From: Populus alba
Lineage: Eukaryota > Streptophyta > Magnoliopsida > Malpighiales > Salicaceae
DNA: 64,000 nucleotides
NCBI RefSeq assembly: GCF_005239225.2
Contig: NC_133287.1
Location: forward strand, 16,248,519-16,312,518
Direction: 5' to 3'
In this document: piece after piece, positions 33,110 to 44,479 of the stretch
Position numbering within the stretch: the stretch's first letter is position 1
Layout: each line of letters begins with the position of its first letter
The notes under the pieces: generated by a model
The model's database searches: none
What the model was told of the DNA's origin: nothing
The model's input: only the letters and a program-made list of their open reading frames with translations
Program-made: the position numbers and the translations under genes

Positions 33110-34900
33110 TATAGGATGCAACAAATGACCTCAATGAATTGAATTTATTTGTACATAACCCAAGATATATGTTTTGTGGTTCTATTAAAAACTGAGGATG
33201 AATCCTATTAAACTATTTATGAGCCTCACTGTTGGAAGGGTGTACTATGACTTCATCCATGGTATCATGTGAATGATATCATGTCATGTGCGTAGTAGTC
33301 TTAAGAGACATAAATAACTTTTGCAACATAGAAGTGAGAAGGATCTCAGTTTTCTATATATGATAAGAGTTATTTTCTTAATAGTTTTGTTTTTATACCA
33401 AGCATAGCTAGATGTTTTGCACTTGATATAATCTGCATTTTCACGATAGTACAACATGCACTAGTTTGGACACATATTAGTTTTCTAGTATCCTAGACCA
33501 AGAGGATTCATAATGGATTTAGTTGCATATAAGTTTTCTTTCAACCTATTCCTTTTAAGTAAAATATTTCTTATCCATTTTATGATTTTGTCATTTTTAA
33601 TATCACTCACCCCATGATTTGACTTAATGATGAACACATGTGCAACAACCAATAATTTACTGTGATTTGTTATCATCCTATAATGGTTCGTTGGAATTTT
33701 TCAAAAGTTCAAAAAACCTAGTTGCGTTTACATTTAGTTCTTCATCTATATTTGAATATTTACTTGCATAACCATGATTCATTCTCATTGCATTCATCGC
33801 CATAATCCTATAAGGATTATTATCATCTACAACTCCATGCACGTTGCTAGAATTAGAAGTTGAGCTAACCATCCTTTCTATCATGATATCATAAGGAATA
33901 TAGGGTTCTTCATGTGCAAACCAGCACAAGTATTTTTCCATGAGCCTTTTTTTATAAAAGATGCATCGCACCAATATCTGGATTGAGAAACTTTTTATTC
34001 TTACATTTCTTACATGGATATCTAACACTACCTCCACTAATATTCTTCAAATTAGATATTGTATAATTAATAAAACTCTTTACCCCACTATAATAATTCA
34101 TCACGCACTAGCCTTCAAATAAAACTTGATACATCCAAGAAAGATGATCCATTACTTGTATAAAACTTATATAAAATATTGATGACACCGTGTATTAATT
34201 AATAATGTGAACTAAACAAATTATCGATACCCAACTAATTAGCTATCATTTCTTCAAATCAAACTTATTCAATCTATTTTAATAGTATCCTTTAGTCATT
34301 AATTATCAATTTTCTCCAAAAAAAATAAGTTTCTCCAAGTTTATAGAAATTTTAAAATTTAAAATAAAATTGACAAAATATGAAACATAATCATTAAATA
34401 ACCCATTATTTTTTTTCATTATAACACACCTAAGTTACAAAATAAACTCAATTTCATCAAATGACAAACAAATATAATTTTTCAAAATCTCAAACAAACC
34501 CTAACATGTACAATTTATACATTCGTAAAATAAATTTCTTTAGAAAAAAACTATAAAATAAGTAAACACGCAAACAAACTACATATACTGTAAGGGAAAA
34601 AAAAATACCAAAAAATAACATAAGAAAAATGAGTTACAAAATAAAAATGTAGGTTTGCTTACTTGATGAGGCGAATCATCAAAAAAAAAATTATGAACCA
34701 AGACAGGGATACTAACAGACTGAGTGTTATGGAGTGGCTAAATATCTGTCTAATTTTTTTTATTTTTTAAATTTCATCAGTTATTCTCTTAGCATTCATC
34801 GATGAAAATAGTAACATGATTTTTTGTCAATAAATATCACTATAATTTACTAACAATTTTTTTTTTTTGTTCGGTAATGTTATTTATATTTGATAATTTT
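33110..34900 (-). mobile_element. CACTA remnant upstream of CYP74 gene a, unit 1
   Basis: On the minus strand: a transposase-associated domain remnant (34037-33678, with YLCWFAHEEPY and IDEELNVNATRFFELLKNSNEPL), then the inter-domain block NHSKLLVVAHVF and NRLKENLYATKSIMNPLGLGY (33676-33485). The first TNP2 block (NSLRSFVASY, similar to TDGFNPF...) is near 33150. The terminal region at about 34760-34900 resembles the CACTA end seen at 5270-5413, but the terminus itself is eroded. It sits about 400 bp before the gene a start codon. Confidence 0.7.
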
Positions 34901-35204
34901 ACGATCAGCTAGAGGCAAAGTCTAACTTCACTTTTTTAAAAGCTTGATCAAGTCAACCTACGAGAGGCAAAATTTAACTTCACGACGTAAAAGTCTCGCA
35001 TTTGAACTCGAAATCTCATGTTTCTATCATGAAAAACTGGTCATTATATTGGGACACCAAATGATAAATATTCGCGTGAATTTTCGATAAGGTACGTAGA
35101 AATTTATATAGGCCTGAAGAAATCATGTCTCAATTACTAGTCAAGAACCGTGCACATAAAGAGTATCGAATGTAAACTCAAGGACAAGTAAACGTTGTAG
35201 ATAG

Positions 35205-35213
35205 TATAAATAG
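35205..35213 (+). promoter_or_regulatory. TATA box of CYP74 gene a, unit 1
   Basis: TATAAATAG, 82 bp before the ATG at 35295. The region 35040-35294 appears unchanged in unit 2 (46404-46658), so both copies probably share the same core promoter. Confidence 0.65.
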
Positions 35214-35294
35214 ACATGCATGGATCAATGGTGAAATCAGCTAATATTCCTCACTAAACTGCCAAACAAAGAGCACAATAAACTCAAGCTGAAA

Positions 35295-36725
35295 ATGTTT
35301 CCTCCTCGATCAGCAGTCCCATTGAAACCAATACCTGGTAGCTATGGCCTCCCTTTCTTTGGTGCCATCAAAGATCGTCTAGATTATTTCTATAACCAAG
35401 GGAAAGACGAGTTCTTCAGCTCCCGTGTTGAGAAATACAAGTCCACAGTTTTCAAAACCAATATGCCTCCTGGCCCTTTTATTGCTCAAAATCCGAGAGT
35501 CATTGCTGTTCTTGATGCAATATCATTCCCGATCCTCTTTGACACTTCCAAAATTGAAAAATTTAACGTTCTTGATGGCACTTACTTGCCCTCCTTGTCT
35601 TTCACTGGAGGATACCGAGTTTGTGCGTATCTTGATCCTTCTGAACCTAATCACACCTCTCTCAAATCCCTTTTCATGTCTGTCCTCGCATCCAAGCACA
35701 AGGACTTCGTCCCCCTTTTTAGGACTTGCTTGTCTCAAATGTTCATCGACATTGAAGATGAAGTGGGTTCTAAAAGGACAGCAAATTTCAATGACCCCAG
35801 TGATGCAATGTCTTTCAACTTTGTCTTTCGGCTATTCTGCGAAAAAGATCCCTCTGAAACAAAGCTTGGATCGGAAGGACCTGCCATGGTAGATAAATGG
35901 GTCGGCTTACAACTTGTTCCACTTGCAACCATAGGATTACCAAAGTTTTTGAAATATTTTGAAGATCTTTTGATACACACATTTCCAATACCATTTTTCT
36001 TAGTAAAGTCTGATTATAAGAAGCTTTATGATGCATTTTATGCGTCTTCGAGTTCGTTTCTAGACAAAGCTGAGAGTTTTGGAATTGACAGAGATGAAGC
36101 TTGCCATAACCTAGTGTTTGTTGCTGGTTTTAACGCTTATGGGGGCATGAAAGCTTGGTTTCCTACTTTGATCAAGTGGGTTGGCAAGGCAGGAGAGAAG
36201 TTACACAGCCAACTTGCGAATGAAATCAGGACCGTTGTTAAAGAGGAAGGTGGGGTCACCTTCCAGGCCCTGGAAAAGATGACTTTGACCAAATCAGTAG
36301 TTTTTGAAGCCTTAAGGATTGAACCCGGGGTCCCATTCCAATACGGGAAGGCTAAGGAGGACATTGTGATCAACAGTCATGATGCAGCTTATGAGATCAA
36401 GAAAGGTGAGATGATCTTTGGATATCAGCCGTTCGCTACAAAGGATCCTAAGATTTTCGATCATCCTGAGGAGTTTGTGGGGCATAGGTTTGTGGGAGAA
36501 GGAGAGAATCTATTGAAGTATGTTTACTGGTCAAACGGGCGGGAGACGGAGGATCCAACTGTGGGGAATAAGCAATGTCCTGGGAAGGATCTAATGGTGC
36601 TCTTGTCTAGGCTATTGGTGGTGGAGCTTTTCCTCCGATATGACACGTTCACGGTGGAGACGGCTGTGTTACCGTTTGGATCATCAGTGACATTTACTTC
36701 ATTGATCAAGGCCACAAGCACTTGA
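35295..36725 (+). CDS. CYP74 family enzyme (probably CYP74C: hydroperoxide lyase / allene oxide synthase-like), gene a, unit 1
   Basis: Intronless, 476 residues, the usual CYP74 size without a plastid transit peptide; it starts directly at MFPPRSAVPLKPIPGSYGLPFF, which fits the CYP74C type rather than plastid CYP74A/B. Landmarks: PPGPF at 58-62, I-helix block GFNAYGG with Asn280 (the position needed for hydroperoxide handling), K-helix E338-x-x-R341, and the heme ligand Cys428 in KQCPGKD, with the CYP74-type irregular loop before it (NGRETEDPTVGN). CYP74 enzymes use no O2 or reductase; they rearrange 9- or 13-hydroperoxides of linoleic/linolenic acid into aldehydes or allene oxides. Whether this one is lyase, synthase or mixed cannot be read from sequence alone. 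It is intact and differs from the unit 2 copy at two residues (V/M in DIEDEVGSK, M/V after GKDL). Confidence 0.9.
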   Translation: MFPPRSAVPLKPIPGSYGLPFFGAIKDRLDYFYNQGKDEFFSSRVEKYKSTVFKTNMPPGPFIAQNPRVIAVLDAISFPILFDTSKIEKFNVLDGTYLPSLSFTGGYRVCAYLDPSEPNHTSLKSLFMSVLASKHKDFVPLFRTCLSQMFIDIEDEVGSKRTANFNDPSDAMSFNFVFRLFCEKDPSETKLGSEGPAMVDKWVGLQLVPLATIGLPKFLKYFEDLLIHTFPIPFFLVKSDYKKLYDAFYASSSSFLDKAESFGIDRDEACHNLVFVAGFNAYGGMKAWFPTLIKWVGKAGEKLHSQLANEIRTVVKEEGGVTFQALEKMTLTKSVVFEALRIEPGVPFQYGKAKEDIVINSHDAAYEIKKGEMIFGYQPFATKDPKIFDHPEEFVGHRFVGEGENLLKYVYWSNGRETEDPTVGNKQCPGKDLMVLLSRLLVVELFLRYDTFTVETAVLPFGSSVTFTSLIKATST

Positions 36726-36779
36726 ACTTGCGAAGCTAAGTCTTGAAATATTTGCCTCTTCTCACAATATCCGAAATAG

Positions 36780-36815
36780 TTAAATATATATATATATATA
36801 TAATATTATATATAG
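36780..36815. repeat. (TA)n microsatellite after CYP74 gene a
   Basis: Longer than its counterpart at 48145-48161 in unit 2, so it is a potential length marker separating the two copies. Confidence 0.85.
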
Positions 36816-36822
36816 TTTTTTT

Positions 36823-38251
36823 TTTAAAAAAAATACCCAGTGCTTGTCATGCACGATTGCTTTCTAGGAAATATAATTTGTTGGTTTGTTAATTTATTTT
36901 AATTTTAGTTTCAGTTTCAGTTTCTTAAAATAAAAAGAGAAGGCATGAATCCACCAATTAAGTTCCAGTTCCATTTCTGAATCTTAGAGCGTGTTTGACA
37001 GTGTGGTAGTGATTGCTTTTTAAATAGTTTTTTCGTGTCGAAATACATGTAAATGATGTTTTTTTTATTTTTTAAAAATTATTTTTGACATCAGCACATC
37101 AAAACGAGATAAAAAGTACAAACCATAGTTAATTTTAGCAAAAAAAAAAATTAAAATTTGCCAAAACGCACATTGCAACACATAAACAAACGGTTCCTTA
37201 ATCTCTTTTGCGTAGTGAAGTGTTCGTGATGTAGCCTCCGTTTCTTTGCATGTAACCTAATTCTTGCCTATTTTTTCTTGTAGCCTCTTTGTGATGTTAT
37301 TCCATGCATGTTTAATGTTGAAATTTGTAATTTTAAAATAAAAAGTTTTTAAATTATTTTGAAAAGTATATATTTTCTTAATAATATAAATTTGATAATT
37401 TTTTAAAATACTTTTTACTTGGAAATATATTAAAATAATATTTTTTTATTTTTAAAAATTATTTTTGATATCAACATATTAAAATAATTTTAAAATATCA
37501 AAAAAATATTAATTTAAAATAAAAATAAATAAAAAATTTAAATTTTTTTAAAAATATTTTTTTAAAAAACCAGATATAAATCCTAAAATAAAAAGTTATA
37601 GCTATAGGCAAACTAGTCTAAAAGTTGTCTGAAAGTTTGGCTTACATTCAAACTTCACGATTTTATCATGCAACTTCCAGAAGGTATGCTTTGGATTTAG
37701 CCTGTCTATTAACAACGCTGAGAGACACAACGTATCATAGACTAGGGGTGGGCTCCACAGGCTCATAATTTAGCAGTGCACTGGTCGGGTTGGACTGAAA
37801 TATATATCCGACCCGACATCACAGTTTTTTCAACATGAAAAACCGACCCGGCCTGCAAATGTCAAATATCCGCGTGGGTTGGACATAGCGGGTCAATGCT
37901 AATCCTAGTTTTTTTTTTTTTTTTTTTTCAGTTTTAATAAATCCTCTTGTTCTGCCAAAGAAAAATAAAACCAACATGAGAAATCGTATTTGCATTCATT
38001 TATTAAATATTTAGATCTATTTATTTTTATATTTAAAAAAAATTAAAATTTTTTCTTCAAATTAAAATTTTTTTATGTTTTTAAATTATTTTGATGCGCT
38101 GATATCAAAAATAATTATTAAAAAATAAAAAAATATATTATTTTAATATATTTTTAAATTAAAAATATTTTAAAAAATAATCACAACCACACTTTTAAAT
38201 TGATAAAATTATATTAAATTAAAACACGGAATATTAGAGACGGTCATACAA
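36823..38251. repeat. About 1.43 kb present only in unit 1 (MITE-rich)
   Basis: Between gene a's 3' flank and the 'gaatacaaggagaaggagag' motif, unit 1 has this stretch but unit 2 does not (junction at about 48170). It contains three MITE-like copies (36990-37195, 37390-37590, 38030-38210) and a segment with 'taggggtgggctc...ggtcgggttgg...ccgacccgac' near 37743-37895 that looks like another small transposon. No coding is present. Confidence 0.7.
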
Positions 38252-38399
38252 AGAATACAAGGAGAAGGAGAGAATAAAATCTTTACTGTAGCTAACAAGC
38301 TCAGATTTTTAAAAAAGAAGAAAAACAACATTTCATCATAGTGAAGAATGATCTGAGAGGTAGGGAGCTCTTCATATTTCTAACAAAATTAATAAAATA

Positions 38400-39600
38400 T
38401 AAAAGAGTAACCACACCCATAAATTAAACACTTGTTTTGAGTTTTATCTTTTCTTTTTTGTTTTTACTTTTTACACTTATTTTTTTTATCTCATCATTCT
38501 ATATTAATTAAATTATTTTAAAAATTATATTTCATAGCTTTTTTTATATTAAAGATTTAATCTTTTTATTTTCAATTTCAACTTTCAATATTAAATTAAT
38601 TAGAAGTGAATCTTTCTTATTCTTTTTATGTTTTTTTATAAACTTATCTTGATCTCTTGACCTAAGTTAAAAGTCATGTTAACCCAAGTTGCCTTGAATT
38701 ATTATTTTTGCTGCCTTTTCTAATAATTTTTATAATTTTATCTTTGAATATTGAATTGGTTAGAAATTAGACTTTGTAATTTTATATATATATTTCATGG
38801 GTTTATTCTAAACCCTGAATCACGAGTTTAACAAGTTTACATTATGTATTTTTTATCCTTTTCTAATTGGACTTCATATTTTTTCTAAGGAGTTATTATA
38901 ATTTCATATCCTAGATTGTAAATTTAACAGGTTGACTCAATTTATTTTTTTCAAGTTTTTTTTTTATTAATTTTTTTTTCAATTTCACCCTCTAACTAGA
39001 CAATTGTTTTTTAATTATTTTTTTCAATTTTATCCTTCCATATGAAGTTGTTTAGGAATCGAGTTTCGTAATTTTTTTAATTTGCTTTTTATGAAATTAT
39101 CTGTGTCTCATAAATTTAGTTTTTTTTCTTGATTTTAACTTTTAACATTGGGTCTAGTGAAAATAGATATTCATAACTTTTTTTTTATTTTTTTTTTATG
39201 AAGTTATTATGGGTTTATTACTTAGGTCAAGAATTTAATAGGATTGTGTGAGTTGACTTGGGTTATTTTCGTTTGATCCTTTTTTTAATTAGTATTTTTT
39301 CAATTTTACGTGTCAATATTTGGTTAATTGAAAATCAAGCTTCATAATTATTTTTTAATTTTTTTTTTATGGGGTTATCTCGATCTCATAACCTGGGTTG
39401 CAGATTTCACAGATTAACTCTGGTTGATTCAGATAGTTTTTTTTTTTTGTTTTTTATTTTTTTTTTTAATTTTATCTTTTAACATTCGATTGATTAAAAA
39501 TTAAGCTTTAATTTTTTTTATTTGTTTTCTATGAAATTATTATGATTTTATTACACAAATTGTAAATTTGATTGATGAGCCTAGGTCGATTCAATATATA
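38400..39600. repeat. Diverged T-rich tandem array upstream of gene b, unit 1
   Basis: Units of very roughly 130-150 bp repeat a pattern of 'tttcaattttatcctt', 'aatattgaattggttagaaattaga', 'ttttatgaagttattatgggttt' and 'aggttgactc'. The equivalent array in unit 2 is 49020-50260. No coding. It ends about 450 bp before gene b. Confidence 0.65.
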
Positions 39601-39985
39601 AAATTTATATTAGTTAATATATCATTGTATCAATATTTAAAAAAATATATTATTGAGTATATATTATATTTTAAGAAAAAATCCGTAAATCTAAAAGATT
39701 GTGGCCCCAGGCAACTGTACAGGATTGAATATGTTTTATTATTTTTCCTCATGTAAATCCGTTACTACCTTACGTGACATGTTTTGTGACCCACACACAC
39801 CCATCATCGCCACCGTGAATTATTAGTTGAATAATGAGAGTGCGCTTTAAATTTTTTAAGCATTTAGTAAGCATATTGAATCAAATCGTGTTGAAAAGCA
39901 AGAACATTTTTAATTCAACAACTATACAACTAGCATTAATTAATGAATTTGCTTGAGAACAATAATAACAAGAATGTTTTTAAGC

Positions 39986-39997
39986 TATTATATATTG
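39986..39997 (+). promoter_or_regulatory. Candidate TATA region of CYP74 gene b, unit 1
   Basis: TATTATATATTG, 78 bp before the ATG at 40064, less canonical than that of gene a. The counterpart lies at 50643-50654. Confidence 0.35.
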
Positions 39998-40063
39998 ATA
40001 CATGGCAATCCCTTGATTCACCACGAAGCAAGAAGAAAATCCAAACGCAAATAGTAATTGAAG

Positions 40064-41511
40064 ATGTCTCCTTCTTCCTCCTCCTCTTCTGAATCAAAAC
40101 TCCCGATGAAGCCGATCCCTGGTGATTATGGCATCCCTTTCTTCGGTGCAATCAGAGATCGTCTAGACTATTTCTATAACCAAGGTAAAGATGAGTTCTT
40201 TAAAACACGCATCCAAAAGCACAGCTCCACCGTCATCAAAACCAACATGCCTCCCGGCCCTTTCATCGCCAAGAACCCCAAAGTCATTGCTGTCCTTGAT
40301 GCAATTTCATTTCCGATCCTCTTTGACACTTCTAAAGTTGAAAAGTACAACGTTCTTGATGGCACTTTCTTGCCTTCTTTGTCCTTCTCTGGAGGATACC
40401 GTGTTTGTGCCTATCTTGACCCTTCCGAGACCAAACATACCGCTCTCAAATCCTACTTTATGTCTGTGCTTGCGTCCAAGCACAGTGAGTTTATTCCTCT
40501 CTTTAGAGCCTGCTTGTCACAACTGTTCATCAGCATTGAGGATGGCATAGCGTCTCAAAAGAAAGCAAATTTCAACAACCCTTGTCAGGTCATGTCTTTC
40601 AACTACATTTTTCGTCTCTTTTGCGGTAAAGACCCGTCTGAGACCTCGATTGGGTCGAAGGGACCGGCCATTGCTGATAAATGGCTGGCTCTACAACTCG
40701 GACCACTTTTTACCCTAGGATTACCTAAGTTCTTGAAATATGTTGATGATCTATTGCTGCATACATTTAAATTACCATTCTTCTTAGTAAAATCTGATTA
40801 CTATAAGCTTTACGATGTGTTTTATGCGTCTTCGGGTCCGATTTTGGACAAATCTGAGAGTTTCGGGGTTACAAGAGAGGAAGCTTGCCATAATCTTGTG
40901 TTTCTCGCTTGTTTTAGTACTTATGGAGGCTTAAAAGTCTGGTTTCCTGCTTTGATCAAATGGGTTGGCCTGGCGGGAGAAAAGCTGCACCGTCAGCTCG
41001 CAGATGAAATCAGGACCGTTGTTAAAGAAGAAGGTGGGGTCACTATCCAAGCGATGGATAAGATGGTTTTTGACAAAAATCTGTTGTTTATGAAGCTTTC
41101 AGGATTGAACCTCCGGTTCCATTCCAGTACGCCAAGGCCAAGGAAGATATTGTGGTCGAAAGTCATCACGCGGCCTATAAGATCAAGAAAGGTGAAATGA
41201 TCTTTGGATATCAGCCGTTCGCCACGAAGGATCCTGAGGTTTTTGATGATGCTGAGGAGTTTGTGGGGCATAGGTTTGTGGGGGAGGGAGAGAAGCTATT
41301 AAAGTATGTTTATTGGTCAAACGGGCGTGAGACTGTGGATCCAACGGTGGAGGATAAGCAATGTCCAGGGAAGGATATGGTAGTGCTTCTGTCTAGGCTA
41401 ATGTTGGTGGAGTTCTTCCTCCGTTATGACACGTTTACCGTGGAGACGGCAGTTTTGCCGATTGGATCATCCGTGACTTTCACCTCGCTGGGTAAAGCCA
41501 CCAGCATTTGA
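40064..41511 (+). pseudogene. CYP74 gene b, unit 1: frameshifted copy
   Basis: The true start is the ATG at 40064 (MSPSSSSSSESK); the codon two triplets earlier is TTG. It is intronless and colinear with the intact copy at 50721-52166. At 41066-41080 the T-run is five instead of four and the next A-run five instead of four, a net +2 shift near codon 336. Translation then leaves the frame and stops at 41200, giving about 378 residues without the K-helix ExxR and the heme Cys, so it cannot bind heme normally. The remainder (41152-41511) is open in the other frame and still encodes KQCPGKD. No other stop is present, so the lesion is very young or a sequencing/assembly artefact at two homopolymers. 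Confidence 0.85.
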
Positions 41512-42293
41512 CGATGGTCACCCAGCTGCCTCCGGTCATGTTCTATTTTGCGGGCTGCTTTGATAGCTGCCCTTCCTTTTTGGTGGCTAATACCCATGCA
41601 CTACATTGGCTTTGAGCGAATTATCAAAGTATTTCAAATAAACTAGTCCTCCTCTCGCCTGAAAGCATCATCGTTATGTATAATAATCATTTTCATGTCA
41701 CAGTTTCATACAAGTTGGAGTGTATCATTTTCTAATAGCTCTTCCTTTTGTGCACAAATCTGACGTTGGTTTGGAGTGTATCGTCGTCGTTCAAAGTTTG
41801 TATAATGCCCTTTCTTAATGCTATTTGAATTACCATTTTCTCGTGTGTTCTTGAATCTTTTAGTTGTTCTTGTGTGACAGTGGCATCTCTCTTAATAGGC
41901 AAATAGGTACTGGCTTTCCATACATAGATTCTGGACCAGGAAACCTCTGAATTGCATGTTCGATCGAGTAAATAAATCCTTCATGAAGTCTGATAGAACT
42001 CTGCGACTAGTGGAAGTCTCGCTTTCGCCACCATTAATATCTAAAAAATCTTGTCAAAACAATGAGCCAGTCGTCGTTTCTTCTTTATGAAGTTGATGAA
42101 CGTTGCTGGCGCTGGCAGTCTGATACCTAACAAAGCCTGGGTTTTTCCAACAACATGGAGGAATTATCTTCCATCAAACGTCATCTTGTTGATTTAAAAT
42201 GCATTTTTTAAAATCAACAAGGGAAGACTCTGAGGCGGCTTTGACTTCAAATGCTGAGCTCGTGTTGATAAAGCTACAGAATATTTCTTCCAG

Positions 42294-42451
42294 ATAATTG
42301 GACCCTCAATGCTGACATGAATGGTAAATAGAATGTCAAATTTGATTTGTGAGCAAAGAAAAAGCATTATATATTCTCTTAGAGGTGAGATGCGTGTGAT
42401 TCTAGAATGCCTGATGATATATTTTTTTGTTTTAGGTTCTGACCTAACTGA
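42294..42451. repeat. Out-of-order filler at the duplication junction
   Basis: About 157 bp copied from the last OEP21 exon and its flank (source 31830-31985, also present at 43193-43348) sits between the end of unit 1 (TTTCTTCCAGA, 42294) and the start of unit 2 (GATACAAGAATTGG, 42452). It carries the same TAG lesion as the source exon. One base or so of microhomology at each join. Confidence 0.85.
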
Positions 42452-43251
42452 GATACAAGAATTGGAGCTCCTAGTTATGTCAGTGCAATGATAAGACACT
42501 TTTATCCATATGTATGTTTCTTATAATCCTTAATATAAGGAGATAATTCTTGTTCTTTTATGAATACGGGCTGACGTTGTATTGATTTAACTGTAGTTGT
42601 CTGCTAGTCTTAGAGTGGGATTGCAATATGATAAGCATGAAAAAGTCAGGTATTTTGTTCGAGGAAAAAAGGGTTTTCCTGTGACAAATGATGGTTTGAT
42701 AAATGATAAGCTTCAATGTTAAAGGACAGTGTGATGTTGACAAAGAATTTAAACAGGTTGGTGTTTTCTTTGTATTTTGTATATGAGAATTGGTATTTTA
42801 AAAAAAAAAAAATTTGTAATGTAAGTTTTTGATACCGTGTAGTTTATTTGGAGATGTTGTTCATTGAAGTAGATTGTAAGTTTTTGTCCTAGCTACCATA
42901 TGCAACTAATATCTTCCTTCCCTTACCATGACAGAGGAATTCAAAAGTAGTTGTGGAAGTATCTTGGAGCATCTATAATTTCCATAGAGAAGAAGTTGTT
43001 AGATTCAGAATTGGGTATGAAGTGATTACCAAAGTACATTTCTCATAACTTTATAGTTAAAACATCGGAAAGCCTGTGCATTGTGTTATACATAGTCAAA
43101 AGCAACTGCTTCCGACTTGAGTTGTCTTTCTTTTTTCACTTTTTATTTATTTATTTTTCCTATTTAAGTGCCTTGTTTGCAGATTAGGGAAAATAATTGG
43201 ACCCTCAATGCTGACATGAATGGTAAATAGAATGTCAAATTTGATTTGTGA
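42451..43251 (+). pseudogene. OEP21 pseudogene, unit 2 (5' truncated)
   Basis: It starts part-way through exon 2 at the duplication join, so exon 1 and the start codon are missing. Exon 3 (42597-42756) carries the same 7-bp duplication as unit 1, exon 4 follows near 42936, and exon 5 (43183-43251) has the same TAG. The shared lesions show the gene was dead before the segment was duplicated. Confidence 0.85.
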
Positions 43252-43259
43252 GCAAAGAA

Positions 43260-44060
43260 AAAGCATGATATATTCTCTTAGAGGTGAGATGCATGATTGT
43301 AGAATGCCTGTTGATATATTTCTTTGTTTTAGGTTCTGACCTGACTGAATAATAAACTACAATATGCTAATATGTATAGGGCCATCAATTAGATTTTTCA
43401 CAAATTTTCATCCATCAAGAATTCTTACCTTTCATGCTGATTTTAGGTGATCTCTTTTTGTGTATCTTGTTTGTTACAATTTGTCCCTCTTGTGGGATTC
43501 TGTAGAATGCTTAATTAATGTTCTCCATTGCTGATTATGGAACTTGTCGAACTAGTGTTTGTGACTTGCATAAAGTATCCAACTAAGTGCATGTTGTATA
43601 AGAAGTTAAGATAGGAAATCAACATATACTAATACCCCCACCCATTTATCTTCTAACACTTTACTGCCAACATGTATTTAAATGAAGAAACTAAGAATGT
43701 CATTTGAGCTAATGAGCAAAAACATGTATTTTTTTTTTTTACAATAAACTCTTCTATTAATTTATGTTTCTATTTGTTGATAAATTTGATTTTTTAAAAA
43801 CTTTTTGGATGGATAGCTTGATTTCAGTTGGATATATCCAATCTTGTGTCTTTTTTCCAGATGAAAGTGCCATGGTTTGTTTTATTTCACTTTTATTTTA
43901 ATTATGTTATATTATTATTTACTACTTGACTATAATTGTTAATATATAATTAGTTAAATTATTTTACTTGTCGATTTTATGATTTTACGATTCGAGTTTA
44001 CGATTCGAGTTATATTATATATTATGTGTCTTGTCAAAAAAAACGTTTTTGACAACCTTG
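43260..44060. mobile_element. Right part of the hAT-like element, unit 2
   Basis: Continues to the terminal sequence ending GACAACCTTG (44060), followed by GTATGGCG (44061-44068), exactly as in unit 1. With the left terminus gone it cannot transpose. Confidence 0.65.
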
Positions 44061-44479
44061 GTATGGCGAGATACGAGACCTATCACCTTTAGGTTTAGCA
44101 TCATTCCAAGTCCAAAAAGGTATGGAACTGATGATCGTTAGAGGCCTTATATTGGGAAACAATGTAATATGGTTCAGTCATTGATTTCTTATGAAGGGTT
44201 TTTAATTTTGTGCTTGGGTTTGATAAGGATGCCATTCGACCAAGATTGTGTTTTTTTTTTTTTGGAATTTAGCTTGTGTTCCATTTAACCATGATGAGTT
44301 TTTGGGATGGGATAGTTTTAGCTAACCTTGGTTTATGTATGATGATGGGTTTGGTCCAATCTCTTTGATGGTTCTTTCGGCCAAATTAGGTCAACCCATG
44401 TATGGGTTTGATATAGACAACAAAATAGGCTTGTTGAGAGCATGTATCAGGTCTAATTTGGGTTATATTAATAAGTATA

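Larger units (their letters stand above)
31088..42294. repeat. Unit 1 of an 11-kb tandem segmental duplication
   Basis: Matched by unit 2 (42451-52955) with a constant offset of 11,364 bp through gene a. Order in each unit: OEP21 pseudogene part, remainder of hAT element, CACTA remnant, CYP74 gene a, AT-rich array, CYP74 gene b, shared 3' flank ending in TTTCTTCCAGA. In gene a about six substitutions in 1431 bp were seen by eye (about 0.4%), so the duplication is recent. Units differ by two large indels between the genes (see findings). Confidence 0.9.

Noticed and set aside
35425..36721. Alternative-frame and antisense ORFs of 65-155 codons across the CYP74 genes (also at 40191-41271, 46789-48181, 50848-51926)
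   Set aside because: They overlap a conserved coding frame and simply mirror its codon composition.
40058..40063. Start of CYP74 gene b two codons upstream (same for 50715 and for 10228 of the WD40 gene)
   Set aside because: The codon is TTG; the first ATG in frame (40064, 50721, 10219) is the plausible plant start.
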